Below, one piece after another: positions 37,030 through 45,656 of a stretch of DNA of 64,000 bases. The notes below the pieces were generated by a model. It had not been told where the DNA came from, searched no databases, and saw only the letters and a program-made list of their open reading frames with translations. The stretch is taken from contig NZ_WKRD01000007.1 of the NCBI RefSeq assembly GCF_009680455.1, positions 152,815 through 216,814 on the forward strand. The letters run 5' to 3'. How positions within the stretch are numbered: the stretch's first letter is position 1; each line of letters opens with the position of its first letter. The position numbers were made by a program, and so were the translations under genes. The DNA is from Lachnospira eligens (GTDB lineage: Bacteria; Bacillota; Clostridia; Lachnospirales; Lachnospiraceae).

Positions 37030-37568
37030 GACGAAGGGAATTTATAGATATGATATTGAACAGTATTTCAGATACATTTGATATATACCATAATTACTGG
37101 TTTGAAGGTAGAAAGTTTGTTATATATGCTTACAGCTATAATAAGAAAGACAGATTTTCTACAACAGATGATGCCAAGTTATGGGACTCAAAATGCTATG
37201 AGCATCTGTTTTTCATTAATTGTGATACGCTTGGCATGAAAGAGCTTGATGATTTATATGATTTTGCTGTCAATAAGATTGAACCGCATTTTGTAAGAGG
37301 TGACGGAAAGCTGCCGGCTAAGAATCATATGTATACACATATATCATTTATAATAATCACAAGAAACCAGGTGCTTCCTGATGTTGAGAAGGCACTTAAA
37401 TCTAAGAATTATAGTAAGAATTATATGTTTGGTGCAAGAGGTTTTTCTAATATCAGACTGGCTTGTGTTACACCGAGCAGATACAGTGTGATATCTAATA
37501 AGGCTGGAACTAAGATAGCAGAATTTCTTACAGAGATACTCTTGCATATAGACCATTATGAAGAGTAA
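37026..37568 (+). CDS. Unknown 180-residue protein
   Basis: Not recognised. It starts with TTG 37026 within the rlu stop region, with GGAGG 6 nt upstream, so it is translationally coupled. The protein is soluble and rich in Tyr and aromatic residues (HNYWFEGRKFVIYAYSYNKKDRF, HMYTHISFIIITRNQVLPDV). The conserved look of the second half suggests a small alpha/beta domain. No signal peptide. Context (lspA-rlu operon) gives no function. Confidence 0.65.
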   Translation: MRRREFIDMILNSISDTFDIYHNYWFEGRKFVIYAYSYNKKDRFSTTDDAKLWDSKCYEHLFFINCDTLGMKELDDLYDFAVNKIEPHFVRGDGKLPAKNHMYTHISFIIITRNQVLPDVEKALKSKNYSKNYMFGARGFSNIRLACVTPSRYSVISNKAGTKIAEFLTEILLHIDHYEE

Positions 37569-37683
37569 TTAATAATTATTAAAGATTAATTTAATTATGC
37601 TTAATATGTAGATTTTACCACAGAAATAATGTATAATATATCTAAAGTATTTCGTATACAATTGAAACCAGGAGGTAGGAACT

Positions 37684-38322
37684 ATGGATGAGAGAACAGT
37701 TATTACTATCGGACGAGAATTTGGAAGCGGTGGACATGAGATAGGCATGAAACTGGCAGAGAAGCTGGGGATAAAGTGCTACGACAAGGAACTGCTTGAA
37801 CTTGCAGCTAAGGAGAGTGGACTTTGTGAAGAACTTTTCGCATCTCAGGACGAGAAGCCTACTAACAGTTTCCTTTATTCTCTTGTAATGGATACATATT
37901 CACTGGGATATACTAATTCATATGTGGATATGCCTATTAATCACAAGGTTTTCCTTGCACAGTTTGATGCTATCAAGAAACTTGCAGAGAGAGAATCATG
38001 TGTTATTGTAGGAAGATGTGCTGATTATGCATTGGAAGATAATCCATATGCAGTAAGTGTATTTATCAAGGCAAGTCTTGATGAGAGAGTACAGAGAATT
38101 AAGAGAATCTATGAACTTAATGATTCTAAGGCTGCAGATCTTATCCAGAAGACGGATAAGAGAAGAGCAAGCTATTACAATTACTACTCAAGCAAGAAGT
38201 GGGGAGAAGCTAAGAGCTACAACCTCTGTATAGACAGTGGACTTGTAGGAATAGATGGCGCAATTGATATGATACTTAAGTTTATTGAATTAAAAGAGAA
38301 GAACATGGGCAAAGATATTTAA
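37684..38322 (+). CDS. Cytidylate kinase-like family protein
   Basis: The 212-residue P-loop protein starts TVITIGREFGSGGHEIGMKLAEKLG, in which GREFGSGGHEIG replaces the usual GxxxxGK[ST]. It continues with VIVGRCADYAL and VFIKASLDERVQRI, then DKRRASYYNYYS. This matches the cytidylate-kinase-2 group found in Clostridia. Kinase activity on CMP is not shown for most of these. It has a weak promoter-like TATAAT (37632-37637) and GGAGG before ATG. Confidence 0.82.
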   Translation: MDERTVITIGREFGSGGHEIGMKLAEKLGIKCYDKELLELAAKESGLCEELFASQDEKPTNSFLYSLVMDTYSLGYTNSYVDMPINHKVFLAQFDAIKKLAERESCVIVGRCADYALEDNPYAVSVFIKASLDERVQRIKRIYELNDSKAADLIQKTDKRRASYYNYYSSKKWGEAKSYNLCIDSGLVGIDGAIDMILKFIELKEKNMGKDI

Positions 38323-38354
38323 TTCACTTTTAATATATACACGGTTGGTAAGTT

Positions 38355-39284
38355 ATGGATTTTAATGGCTATAAGAGAACGAAGAAGTTTGATATTAAGA
38401 GATGGTTTAAGGGAACTAATTCAATCGTATACCTTGTTATACTTGTTGTAATGGTTCTTGGACTGCTGTTTGTGTTAAGAACTGTTATCAGTATGCATAA
38501 CAGCAATAAGAATGCTGATAATGTATCACAGGAAGAGACCACTGGTGAAACTGATTCATCAGAGACGGATACACAGACACAGACAATTGCAAAGAACCAG
38601 TCATATTATATCAGAATAAGCATAGCGAAGCATACGCTGGTTGTTTATCAGCTTGATGACAATAAAGAATTCTCTATTCCTGTTAAGGCTTTTAAAGTGG
38701 CTCTAGGACCTAAAGTTGCTCCTGCCAAGACGGCTATATCAGAGAAATCTTTATGGCGTAAGATTACAGATATATATTATGTCAGATACTCTTCAAGACT
38801 TGATAATGCTGAGTATCTAAGTACCGCAACATATTACAGCCAGAGTGATAATAATCTTAATCCAAAGTCATACAATGCCATAGGTCAGAATGTGTCGGAA
38901 GGTTCAATACTTATGACATGTGCCAATGCCAAGTGGATATATGAGAATTGTGGTGCGAAGACAACTGTTGAGATAGTTGAGAATTTTGATATAAGTTCTG
39001 ATATTAAGGTTGAAGATATAAACAGAATAGCTGATAATGCATATAGAGACCCGACAGATAATGTGAATGGCAGCAGTAATATACAGAATAATAACGTTTC
39101 ACAATACAATCAGACACAGGCTGAAACAGAAGCTGTCACGAATGATGACAGACCTCAGGAGACTGAGGCACAGACACAGAAGAATGATTCTCGAGAGACA
39201 CAGCCGACAACTGTCAGTCAGCAGGAGACTACTGCCCAGTCATCAGAGGCACAGAAGCCGTATGACAAGACCGTGTCAGAGTAA
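38355..39284 (+). CDS. Degenerate L,D-transpeptidase (YkuD-fold) membrane protein
   Basis: The 309 residues have a membrane helix (about 25-46), a Thr/Ser/Glu linker, a YkuD-like domain (about 76-215) and a long Gln/Thr/Glu/Asn-rich tail (about 230-309). The active site motif of the family is SHGCIR. Here it is SEGSIL (E182, S184, L186), followed by MTCANAKWIYEN, which aligns with the usual end of the motif. The His, Cys and Arg are all lost, so it should be inactive as an L,D-transpeptidase and may act as a peptidoglycan binder. Weak ribosome site. Confidence 0.72.
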   Translation: MDFNGYKRTKKFDIKRWFKGTNSIVYLVILVVMVLGLLFVLRTVISMHNSNKNADNVSQEETTGETDSSETDTQTQTIAKNQSYYIRISIAKHTLVVYQLDDNKEFSIPVKAFKVALGPKVAPAKTAISEKSLWRKITDIYYVRYSSRLDNAEYLSTATYYSQSDNNLNPKSYNAIGQNVSEGSILMTCANAKWIYENCGAKTTVEIVENFDISSDIKVEDINRIADNAYRDPTDNVNGSSNIQNNNVSQYNQTQAETEAVTNDDRPQETEAQTQKNDSRETQPTTVSQQETTAQSSEAQKPYDKTVSE

Positions 39285-39344
39285 TTTAACAACACATTTA
39301 TAATAACATTTAATCCCTTTTCGCTTTTTATAAAGCCGAATGTA

Positions 39345-39353
39345 TGCTATAAT
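39345..39353 (+). promoter_or_regulatory. Extended -10 promoter of putP
   Basis: TGCTATAAT (39345-39353) has a TG-N-TATAAT extended -10; the -35 region is poor. It is about 42 bp before putP and may drive putP and the two regulator genes behind it. Confidence 0.5.
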
Positions 39354-39394
39354 AGGTACATTCGTGTATTTATGAAAGGAAAAGGGATTATTTT

Positions 39395-40924
39395 ATGTCA
39401 AACATTATTATTTTAGCAGCAATTATACTTTACCTGGGAATGGTAGTGTGGATAGGTGTAATCTGTTCTAAGAAGAACAGTGATGTAGGAGACTTCTATC
39501 TTGGTGGAAGAAAGTTAGGACCTGTTGTTACTGCAATGAGTGCAGAAGCGTCAGACATGAGCAGTTACCTGCTTATGGGTGTTCCGGGACTGGCATACCT
39601 TACAGGTCTTGCTGACGCAACATGGACAGCAATTGGTCTTGCACTTGGTACTTACCTTAACTGGCTTATTGTTGCCAAGAAGATAAGATTATATTCACAT
39701 GGTTATCAGGCAATAACACTTCCTGATTATTTCTCTAAGAGATTCGGGGATGACAAGCATGTAATTACATTAATATCTGCAGCACTTATTGTAATATTCT
39801 TTATACCATATACAGCATCAGGCTTTGCTGCCTGCGGAAAGCTGTTTAACAGCCTTTTAGGCTTTAATTATCATACAGCAATGATTGTCAGTGCTGTTGT
39901 TATCGTACTTTACTGTACTATGGGAGGATTCCTTGCAGCAAGCACATCTGACCTTGTGCAGAGTATTATTATGACATTCGCACTTGCTGTAGTAGTTATA
40001 TTTGGAATTGTACAGGCAGGAGGAATGGGAGTTGTACTTGATAATGCCAAGGCACTTCCAGGATATCTTGATATGTTCCATACACATATTGCAGAGACTA
40101 ATACATCAGGTGATTATGGATTCTTTAAGATTGTTTCAACACTTGCATGGGGACTCGGATATTTCGGAATGCCACATATCCTTTTAAGATTCATGGCTAT
40201 TGAAGATGAGAACAAGTTAAAGATTTCAAGAAGAATTGCTACTGTATGGGTATTCATATCACTTATTGTTGCAACAGGTATCGGTGTAATCGGTCTTACA
40301 CTTTCTAAATCTGGTATTATTGATACTTTAACAGGAAGCGAATCAGAGACAATTATTGTTAAGATATCACATTATCTTTCAACATTTAACCCTGTAGCAG
40401 CATTTATAGCAGGAATTATCCTTGCAGGTATTCTTGCAGCTACCATGTCAACAGCAGATTCACAGCTTCTTGCAGCTTCATCTGCTATATCACAGAACCT
40501 TGCGGTTGAGGTGTTACATATTAATATGTCTAAGAAGACATCAATGCTTGTTGCAAGACTTACAGTTGTTGTTATATCAGTTATATCAATATTCTTTGCA
40601 CTTGATCCTACAAGCTCAGTATTTAAGATTGTTTCATTTGCATGGGCAGGTTTCGGTGCGGCATTCGGTCCTGTGGTTCTCTGCTCACTTTTCTGGAAGA
40701 GAGCCAATAAGTATGGAATTATATCGGGCATGATTGCTGGCGGTGCAATGATATTTATATGGAAATTCGGTATTGCTAAGCTTGGTGGAATATTCGCAGT
40801 ATATGAGCTTTTACCAGCATTTATATTTGCAACAGTAGTTATTATTGTTGTAAGTCTTGCTACAGGAAAGCCTTCGCAGGAAGTTATGGACAAGTTTGAA
40901 GAAGTTAAGAATATGAGCAAATAA
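39395..40924 (+). CDS. putP: Sodium/proline symporter PutP
   Basis: Sodium-coupled solute symporter of 509 residues with 13 predicted helices. Family marks: GDFYLGGRKLGPVVTAMSAEASDMSSYLL near the start and ILAATMSTADSQLLAASSAIS in the middle (sodium and substrate site). Proline is the usual substrate of this group. The LytTR regulator starts 22 nt after the stop, so putP may be in its transcript. Confidence 0.92.
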   Translation: MSNIIILAAIILYLGMVVWIGVICSKKNSDVGDFYLGGRKLGPVVTAMSAEASDMSSYLLMGVPGLAYLTGLADATWTAIGLALGTYLNWLIVAKKIRLYSHGYQAITLPDYFSKRFGDDKHVITLISAALIVIFFIPYTASGFAACGKLFNSLLGFNYHTAMIVSAVVIVLYCTMGGFLAASTSDLVQSIIMTFALAVVVIFGIVQAGGMGVVLDNAKALPGYLDMFHTHIAETNTSGDYGFFKIVSTLAWGLGYFGMPHILLRFMAIEDENKLKISRRIATVWVFISLIVATGIGVIGLTLSKSGIIDTLTGSESETIIVKISHYLSTFNPVAAFIAGIILAGILAATMSTADSQLLAASSAISQNLAVEVLHINMSKKTSMLVARLTVVVISVISIFFALDPTSSVFKIVSFAWAGFGAAFGPVVLCSLFWKRANKYGIISGMIAGGAMIFIWKFGIAKLGGIFAVYELLPAFIFATVVIIVVSLATGKPSQEVMDKFEEVKNMSK

Positions 40925-40946
40925 CTATAGAGAAGGTGCTTTATAT

Positions 40947-41678
40947 ATGGGATATACAATCGCAATATGTGATGATGATAAGAATATGGCAGACAAGCTG
41001 ACAGTTTCATTGAAGAATGAGTTCATGAAAGCAGGCAGGAATGATGTAATCATAGATTACTATGACACAGGCGTGCAGTTACTGGAAGCTCTAAAGAATA
41101 AAATGTATAAAGCAGTACTCCTGGACATTAACATGGAGCCGATGGATGGATTTGCTGTGGCTGAGGCTATTGGAAAATCAGGATACAGGACTAAGATTAT
41201 ATTCGTTACTTCGCATGAAGATGTTGTATATGATACATTTGATTATACTCCGTTCTATTTTATCAGAAAGTCAAGATATGAGACTTATGTACAGAGAGTC
41301 GTTAAGAAGCTAATCGCCATTGATGGTTATGAAAAGACGATTGTTCTTGATGATAAAGATGGAATTATCAATATTAATTCAGGTGATATAACCTATGTTC
41401 ACAGTGAGGACCATTATCTTACAGTACATACGGCTGATGGGAATTCCTATGTAATCAGGAAGAATATGATGGAATTCGGACAGGATATAACAGGTACGGA
41501 TATAGTAAGGGCTCATAAAAAATATATGATTAATTACAGGTATATTTCAAGAATCAACCAGAGTACTAATGAGATTATTATGATTGATGGTGAAACTCTC
41601 AAACTTGGAAGAAGCTATAAAGATACATTTATGAAGGGATATATGCAGTACAGGCACAACAGACAGACATATGAATGA
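40947..41678 (+). CDS. LytTR-family response regulator (AgrA-like)
   Basis: The 243 residues have a receiver domain (acidic ICDDDKNM; phospho-Asp D60 in LLDINMEPMDG; a Lys in FIRKSR) and a LytTR DNA-binding domain with ITYVHSEDHYLTVHTADG and the later HKKYMINYRYISRIN. AgrA/LytT types control bacteriocin, peptide and wall genes through paired 9-12 bp repeats. Its kinase overlaps it by 8 nt. A matching repeat pair precedes the next operon. Confidence 0.92.
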   Translation: MGYTIAICDDDKNMADKLTVSLKNEFMKAGRNDVIIDYYDTGVQLLEALKNKMYKAVLLDINMEPMDGFAVAEAIGKSGYRTKIIFVTSHEDVVYDTFDYTPFYFIRKSRYETYVQRVVKKLIAIDGYEKTIVLDDKDGIININSGDITYVHSEDHYLTVHTADGNSYVIRKNMMEFGQDITGTDIVRAHKKYMINYRYISRINQSTNEIIMIDGETLKLGRSYKDTFMKGYMQYRHNRQTYE

Positions 41679-42795
41679 TATATTGTTAAATATTGTTAAT
41701 ATCAGAATGGCAATAATGATATGTATAGGAGTAATACTTGTAAGAGAGATATATCTGGTACTGAACGGCTATATTGCTAAAGCAGCGTATGTGGTATCGG
41801 CACTGGTTGTCATTGCTATAGCAGCTATTACTTATGGCGTGATATATATTGTAAATGTTAATCTTATTATATATAAAACGGGAATGTATGAGTTCACTGT
41901 TATAGTTATATATATGACATTGATTGCACTTGTGAATACATTTAAAACAATCAGACATGGCAGTTTTACGAAGATAGATATAATTAATATAGCAGCATAT
42001 GTTTTGGTATTATGTTTTAATATATATCTGTTAATCAGATTAGGAATTTCTGATGGCGGCAACGATGTCATGCTGATTATGAACATTATAGTGTTAAGTC
42101 TGGTGCTTGCAATTATATTCTATAGAACGCTTGTAAGGCTCTATCAGGAGAATTACAAGGGACAAGAGGCAGAACATTTAAGAAATGTAATAGAGTCAGG
42201 TGAGGATTATCTTAAAAATGTTCAGGCAATGGATAAGCAGGTAAGAACTGTAAGGCATGATATGAATAATCAGCTTCAGGTTATATATGGTCTGCTTTCA
42301 CAGGAAAGATATGAGGAAGCTAAGGATTTTCTTAAGCAGTACAGTATAAGTCTTGAGAAAACCAAGGAATATATTCATACAGATAATCCGATATTCAATA
42401 CGGTTATTAATAATAAGATTGAATATGCCAAGAGTGAAGATATAATAATAACGACAGGTCTTCATAAGACATTAAAGCCTATGCATGGCAACGACCTGTA
42501 CACAATTATGGGAAATGTGTTAGACAACGCAATAGAGGCTGAACTTAAAGAAGAACCGTGTAACAGGGAAATAGAAATCCGTTCTGTATGGAATGGCAAT
42601 GATATGATTATAACTGTAGAGAATTATATATCGAAGTCAGTATTAAATGATAATAAAGAGCTTCATACAAGTAAGCAGGACAAGAAATCACATGGTCTTG
42701 GAACACAGATTATCAAGAAGCTTGTAAAGAAGAATAATGGAACATGCGATTACCATGAGGAAGGTAATATGTTCTGTTGTGAAATAAGATGGTAA
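41671..42795 (+). CDS. GHKL sensor histidine kinase (AgrC-like)
   Basis: The 374 residues have six to seven N-terminal membrane helices (about 1-155), the phospho-acceptor box VRHDMNNQLQVI (H196), N box MGNVLDNAIEAE and G box SHGLGTQIIKKL. This architecture is that of peptide-sensing kinases such as AgrC, but no AgrB/AgrD pair is encoded nearby. Signal therefore unknown; the small secreted protein encoded downstream could be a product or a signal. Confidence 0.92.
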   Translation: MNDILLNIVNIRMAIMICIGVILVREIYLVLNGYIAKAAYVVSALVVIAIAAITYGVIYIVNVNLIIYKTGMYEFTVIVIYMTLIALVNTFKTIRHGSFTKIDIINIAAYVLVLCFNIYLLIRLGISDGGNDVMLIMNIIVLSLVLAIIFYRTLVRLYQENYKGQEAEHLRNVIESGEDYLKNVQAMDKQVRTVRHDMNNQLQVIYGLLSQERYEEAKDFLKQYSISLEKTKEYIHTDNPIFNTVINNKIEYAKSEDIIITTGLHKTLKPMHGNDLYTIMGNVLDNAIEAELKEEPCNREIEIRSVWNGNDMIITVENYISKSVLNDNKELHTSKQDKKSHGLGTQIIKKLVKKNNGTCDYHEEGNMFCCEIRW

Positions 42796-42803
42796 TGAAA
42801 CAG

Positions 42804-42843
42804 AGCCGGAACAGTTGGATTAATCCTTCTGTTCCGGCTTTTT
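42804..42843 (+). terminator. Terminator of the two-component genes
   Basis: AGCCGGAACAG (42804-42814) pairs with CTGTTCCGGCT (42829-42839), then TTTT. Confidence 0.85.
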
Positions 42844-42867
42844 GCAACTATACTTATAGTCACCATG

Positions 42868-42941
42868 GTCGTTCACGACAAAGTTGCTGTCGTTCACGAC
42901 ATTGATGTTGAAATGGGGAAGATAGTGCAATACTATATAAT
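42868..42941 (+). promoter_or_regulatory. LytTR-type paired binding sites and promoter of the export operon
   Basis: GTCGTTCACGAC occurs at 42868-42879 and again at 42889-42900: identical 12-mers, 21 bp apart (two helical turns). This is the spacing of AgrA/LytTR direct repeats. TATAAT lies at 42936-42941, and the -35 position (about 42913-42918) reads ATGGGG, far from consensus, as expected for an activator-dependent promoter. The first gene starts at 42978. Confidence 0.75.
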
Positions 42942-42977
42942 TAGCTGTACAAACAAATGTTATGGAGGTTTATTATT

Positions 42978-43424
42978 ATGAAAACAAGAAGAAAAAAACT
43001 TGTAAAGAATGTATTTATTTTTATTGCGATGTTTATGATTGTTGGAATGTATATTGTACCAGTTACTTCTAATGCTGGACAGGTGGCAAAAGGATGGGGA
43101 TTTGCTTTTAATTATGATGGTCAGGAAAGATATACAAATCCTGAGGCTAAAAACACAACATCTTCAGTTAGAATGTACTGTGAATATTCAGATTGTTATA
43201 ATTCATATTATTACGCAAAAGTATATTCTGAAAAAGATGGAAGTACAAGAGATGCGTCACATGGCTTACAGTATTCATTTTCAGAGGGGGAAACAAAAGA
43301 CATGTCAAACTGGGTTGTGGAAAATGGTTATGACAGAGCATGTATAAGGCTGACCGGTGAAAATATTGATACAGAATATGGTACATGCTTTGGCGGATTT
43401 TGGTGGCCGGATATTTTAGATTAA
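42978..43424 (+). CDS. Small secreted four-cysteine protein
   Basis: The 148-residue precursor has a basic N-terminus, a hydrophobic core and a likely signal cleavage after about SNA (residue 33). The mature part of about 115 residues is rich in aromatic residues, has four Cys (in RMYC, YSDC, DRAC, YGTC) that could make two disulfides, and ends GGFWWPDILD. It reminds me of DUF2712-type secreted proteins found beside ABC exporters, but this is from memory and tentative. ATG 42978 follows GGAGG. First gene after the LytTR boxes; possible secreted effector, toxin or signal. Confidence 0.65.
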   Translation: MKTRRKKLVKNVFIFIAMFMIVGMYIVPVTSNAGQVAKGWGFAFNYDGQERYTNPEAKNTTSSVRMYCEYSDCYNSYYYAKVYSEKDGSTRDASHGLQYSFSEGETKDMSNWVVENGYDRACIRLTGENIDTEYGTCFGGFWWPDILD

Positions 43425-43468
43425 TTTTATAAGTTGTACAGCTAATAAAAGGAAGGACTAATAATATA

Positions 43469-44245
43469 ATGAGCAAAGTAAAGAAAATTATTCCTAGCTT
43501 TTTCTTAATGACTGCGTTGTGCGGATGCACAACGCAGTCCATAGAGGACGCTAAGAATATAGTTGAAACGAAAACATATGCTTACAGATATGAATATGAG
43601 ACAGAACAAAATGGAGAGGCAATAACACAGTATCACGAAGAAAAACCGACAAATACAGATTACGTTGAAGATACAGAAGAAAATATTTTATATCTGCAAA
43701 GTAAAGCAAGCATGCTTAAGTTTATGAAAATGAATGAAACATTTACAAATGGAGATTGTGAATATAAAGTTACAGATGTAATTGCCACAACATATCGTGA
43801 CTATGCATATGAACTTGTAAATGATGAGTATACCGAAGGAATGATGGACTATCTGAAAAAGATTAGAAATGTTGATGATAATGGCTATTTAACAGATAAA
43901 GAGTATAGATTTATCTGGGTAAAACTCAATATTAAATATAATGGAAGGTCATCAACCAAATTAAATATGAGCACATCATTATATGTAAAAAAGAATGATA
44001 AACTTGTAAGTTATGGAAGTTATTTAATTGAAAGTAAAGAGCTATGGCTTTTACCGGATTCAGAAGAAAAGGTTGCAGGAAGAGTGGCAGTTAATCCCGG
44101 TGAAGAAATGGATATGTGGATATGTTTTAAGGCAAAATATAATAGTGGTTACACATATTATATGACAGGCTCTTTTGGTTATAATGATGACCCGAGATTG
44201 TATACGGGAAATCTTATAGAATTAAATATAGAGGATAAAGAATAA
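43469..44245 (+). CDS. Lipoprotein of the export operon
   Basis: The 258 residues start with a lipoprotein signal ending in TALCGC (acceptor Cys20). The mature protein has a Thr/Glu-rich linker and a beta-rich domain with FTNGDCEYKVTDVI and FIWVKLNIKYNG, a fold like that of DUF-type immunoglobulin-like lipoproteins. No function known. In export/immunity operons such a lipoprotein often guards the producer, which is only a guess here. The next gene begins on the last base of its stop codon. Confidence 0.65.
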   Translation: MSKVKKIIPSFFLMTALCGCTTQSIEDAKNIVETKTYAYRYEYETEQNGEAITQYHEEKPTNTDYVEDTEENILYLQSKASMLKFMKMNETFTNGDCEYKVTDVIATTYRDYAYELVNDEYTEGMMDYLKKIRNVDDNGYLTDKEYRFIWVKLNIKYNGRSSTKLNMSTSLYVKKNDKLVSYGSYLIESKELWLLPDSEEKVAGRVAVNPGEEMDMWICFKAKYNSGYTYYMTGSFGYNDDPRLYTGNLIELNIEDKE

Positions 44246-45096
44246 TGAATATGAAAGTAACAAAAAAATTACTTTTAATAGAATTTAGGAGAGTTTTTAA
44301 AAGTAAATTGTTTTATATAAGCTTGATGATTGGAATTATACTGGTAACGGGGGCTTTTATAAATGAAGCTGTTCCACATATGGATATTTTATATGCGTTT
44401 GACGGAAGTGCTGCATCATATCCTTTTTCTGTATTTAATTCATGGATTGGAAACTGGATGGGATATGAGCCATTTGCTACGTCATATTTATATGTGTGTA
44501 TTTTATTGGCATCGTTACCATATTGTCATACATTTTCAAAAGATAACAAGAATCAGTACATATTGCAGTATTATTGCAGAATTGACAAAAATAAAGTACA
44601 TCTGGCAAAGTTTATTACGACATATGTTACAGGTGGAATGATAGTATTTATCCCGGTATTTCTGAATCTGATTATGACAATGATGTTTATACCAGCATTG
44701 AAACCGATTGAGAACGGTATGTTTATAGGGGCGGGAATGACTATATTGTCAAGATTATATTATGATAATGCATTTGTATATGTTGCTATATATATGGTTC
44801 AGTTTTTTATATATGGCGGAGCTTTTTCTGTTATAGCACTTGCATTTTCATATTTTTTTGATAATTCATTTCTTGTTATGTTAAGCCCTTTCGTAGCTTT
44901 TTTTGGATTGGGAGTGATATCAACATTATGTAGAAGATTGTTTGGATTGATTACTTTTAATCCAAATGTTTTAATGGCACCTTCGCATCTTTTGTATGAT
45001 ATAGAACTAATTCCTTTTATCTGTGAACCGATTGTGATTACTCTAATCAGTGCGTATATTTTTTTCAGGAAGGGAAGAAACAATGAAGCGATATAA
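44245..45096 (+). CDS. ABC-2-type membrane protein 1
   Basis: The 283 residues have about six hydrophobic helices (near 18-38, 75-92, 121-145, 165-180, 185-215 and 255-275) and no ATPase motif. The arrangement matches permeases of ABC-2 exporters for peptides or drugs. It overlaps the next gene by 14 nt. The ATPase of the operon is the last gene. Confidence 0.7.
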   Translation: MNMKVTKKLLLIEFRRVFKSKLFYISLMIGIILVTGAFINEAVPHMDILYAFDGSAASYPFSVFNSWIGNWMGYEPFATSYLYVCILLASLPYCHTFSKDNKNQYILQYYCRIDKNKVHLAKFITTYVTGGMIVFIPVFLNLIMTMMFIPALKPIENGMFIGAGMTILSRLYYDNAFVYVAIYMVQFFIYGGAFSVIALAFSYFFDNSFLVMLSPFVAFFGLGVISTLCRRLFGLITFNPNVLMAPSHLLYDIELIPFICEPIVITLISAYIFFRKGRNNEAI

Positions 45097-45622
45097 ATGG
45101 GGGATTCTGACAATTATCCTTGTGATATTAATTACATGCATTGGAATGATAATAAGAATAAATGTCTTGTTTCCAAATGCCAAAGTTATTACATATACAA
45201 GCGATAATCCAGCTGATTTAGATGGATTGATAATTAAACCGGTTAATTATAAAGTGTATACCATGGAAGAATATTCTGAAATTTCGTCAAGATATAAGAA
45301 TATTCAAGGGGAAAAAGCGGATAAAAGCAGAGTTGTGGTACTTAATATTTTACTGAAAAATACAACAGAAGATATAATTACATATTATCCATCAGGGAAT
45401 ATGGTGATTGAAAAACTTCATGCACGAAATGGTGTTACATTGCAGGAACCAGATAAGATGACTGTAACAGTTATGCCAGGAGAGGAACTGGAAGTTGGCT
45501 TACATGCGTATATTGGACCAAGTCAGTTGGATTATAAATTATTTGATAAGATAGATTCGTCAACGGTTACATTTGTATATTCCTATTATCCGTACAGACA
45601 AAGGATAGTATTTAATAAATGA
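45083..45622 (+). CDS. Membrane-anchored extracytoplasmic protein, unknown
   Basis: The 179 residues have one N-terminal membrane helix (about 6-26) and a beta-rich outside domain with VVVLNILLKNTTEDIITYYPSG. That pattern is close in character to the lipoprotein gene two places upstream and to the earlier lipoprotein in this window. Function unknown. ATG 45083 has AGGAAGGGA before it; the start lies inside the end of the permease gene, so translation is coupled. Confidence 0.6.
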   Translation: MKRYKWGILTIILVILITCIGMIIRINVLFPNAKVITYTSDNPADLDGLIIKPVNYKVYTMEEYSEISSRYKNIQGEKADKSRVVVLNILLKNTTEDIITYYPSGNMVIEKLHARNGVTLQEPDKMTVTVMPGEELEVGLHAYIGPSQLDYKLFDKIDSSTVTFVYSYYPYRQRIVFNK

Positions 45623-45656
45623 ATGAGAAAGCTTGTATTTGATAAGAGGTGAATTT

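Noticed and set aside
40372-41010. 212-codon minus-strand frame across the end of putP
   Set aside because: Antisense to putP and the regulator start; no domain motifs, and it spans two well-supported genes.
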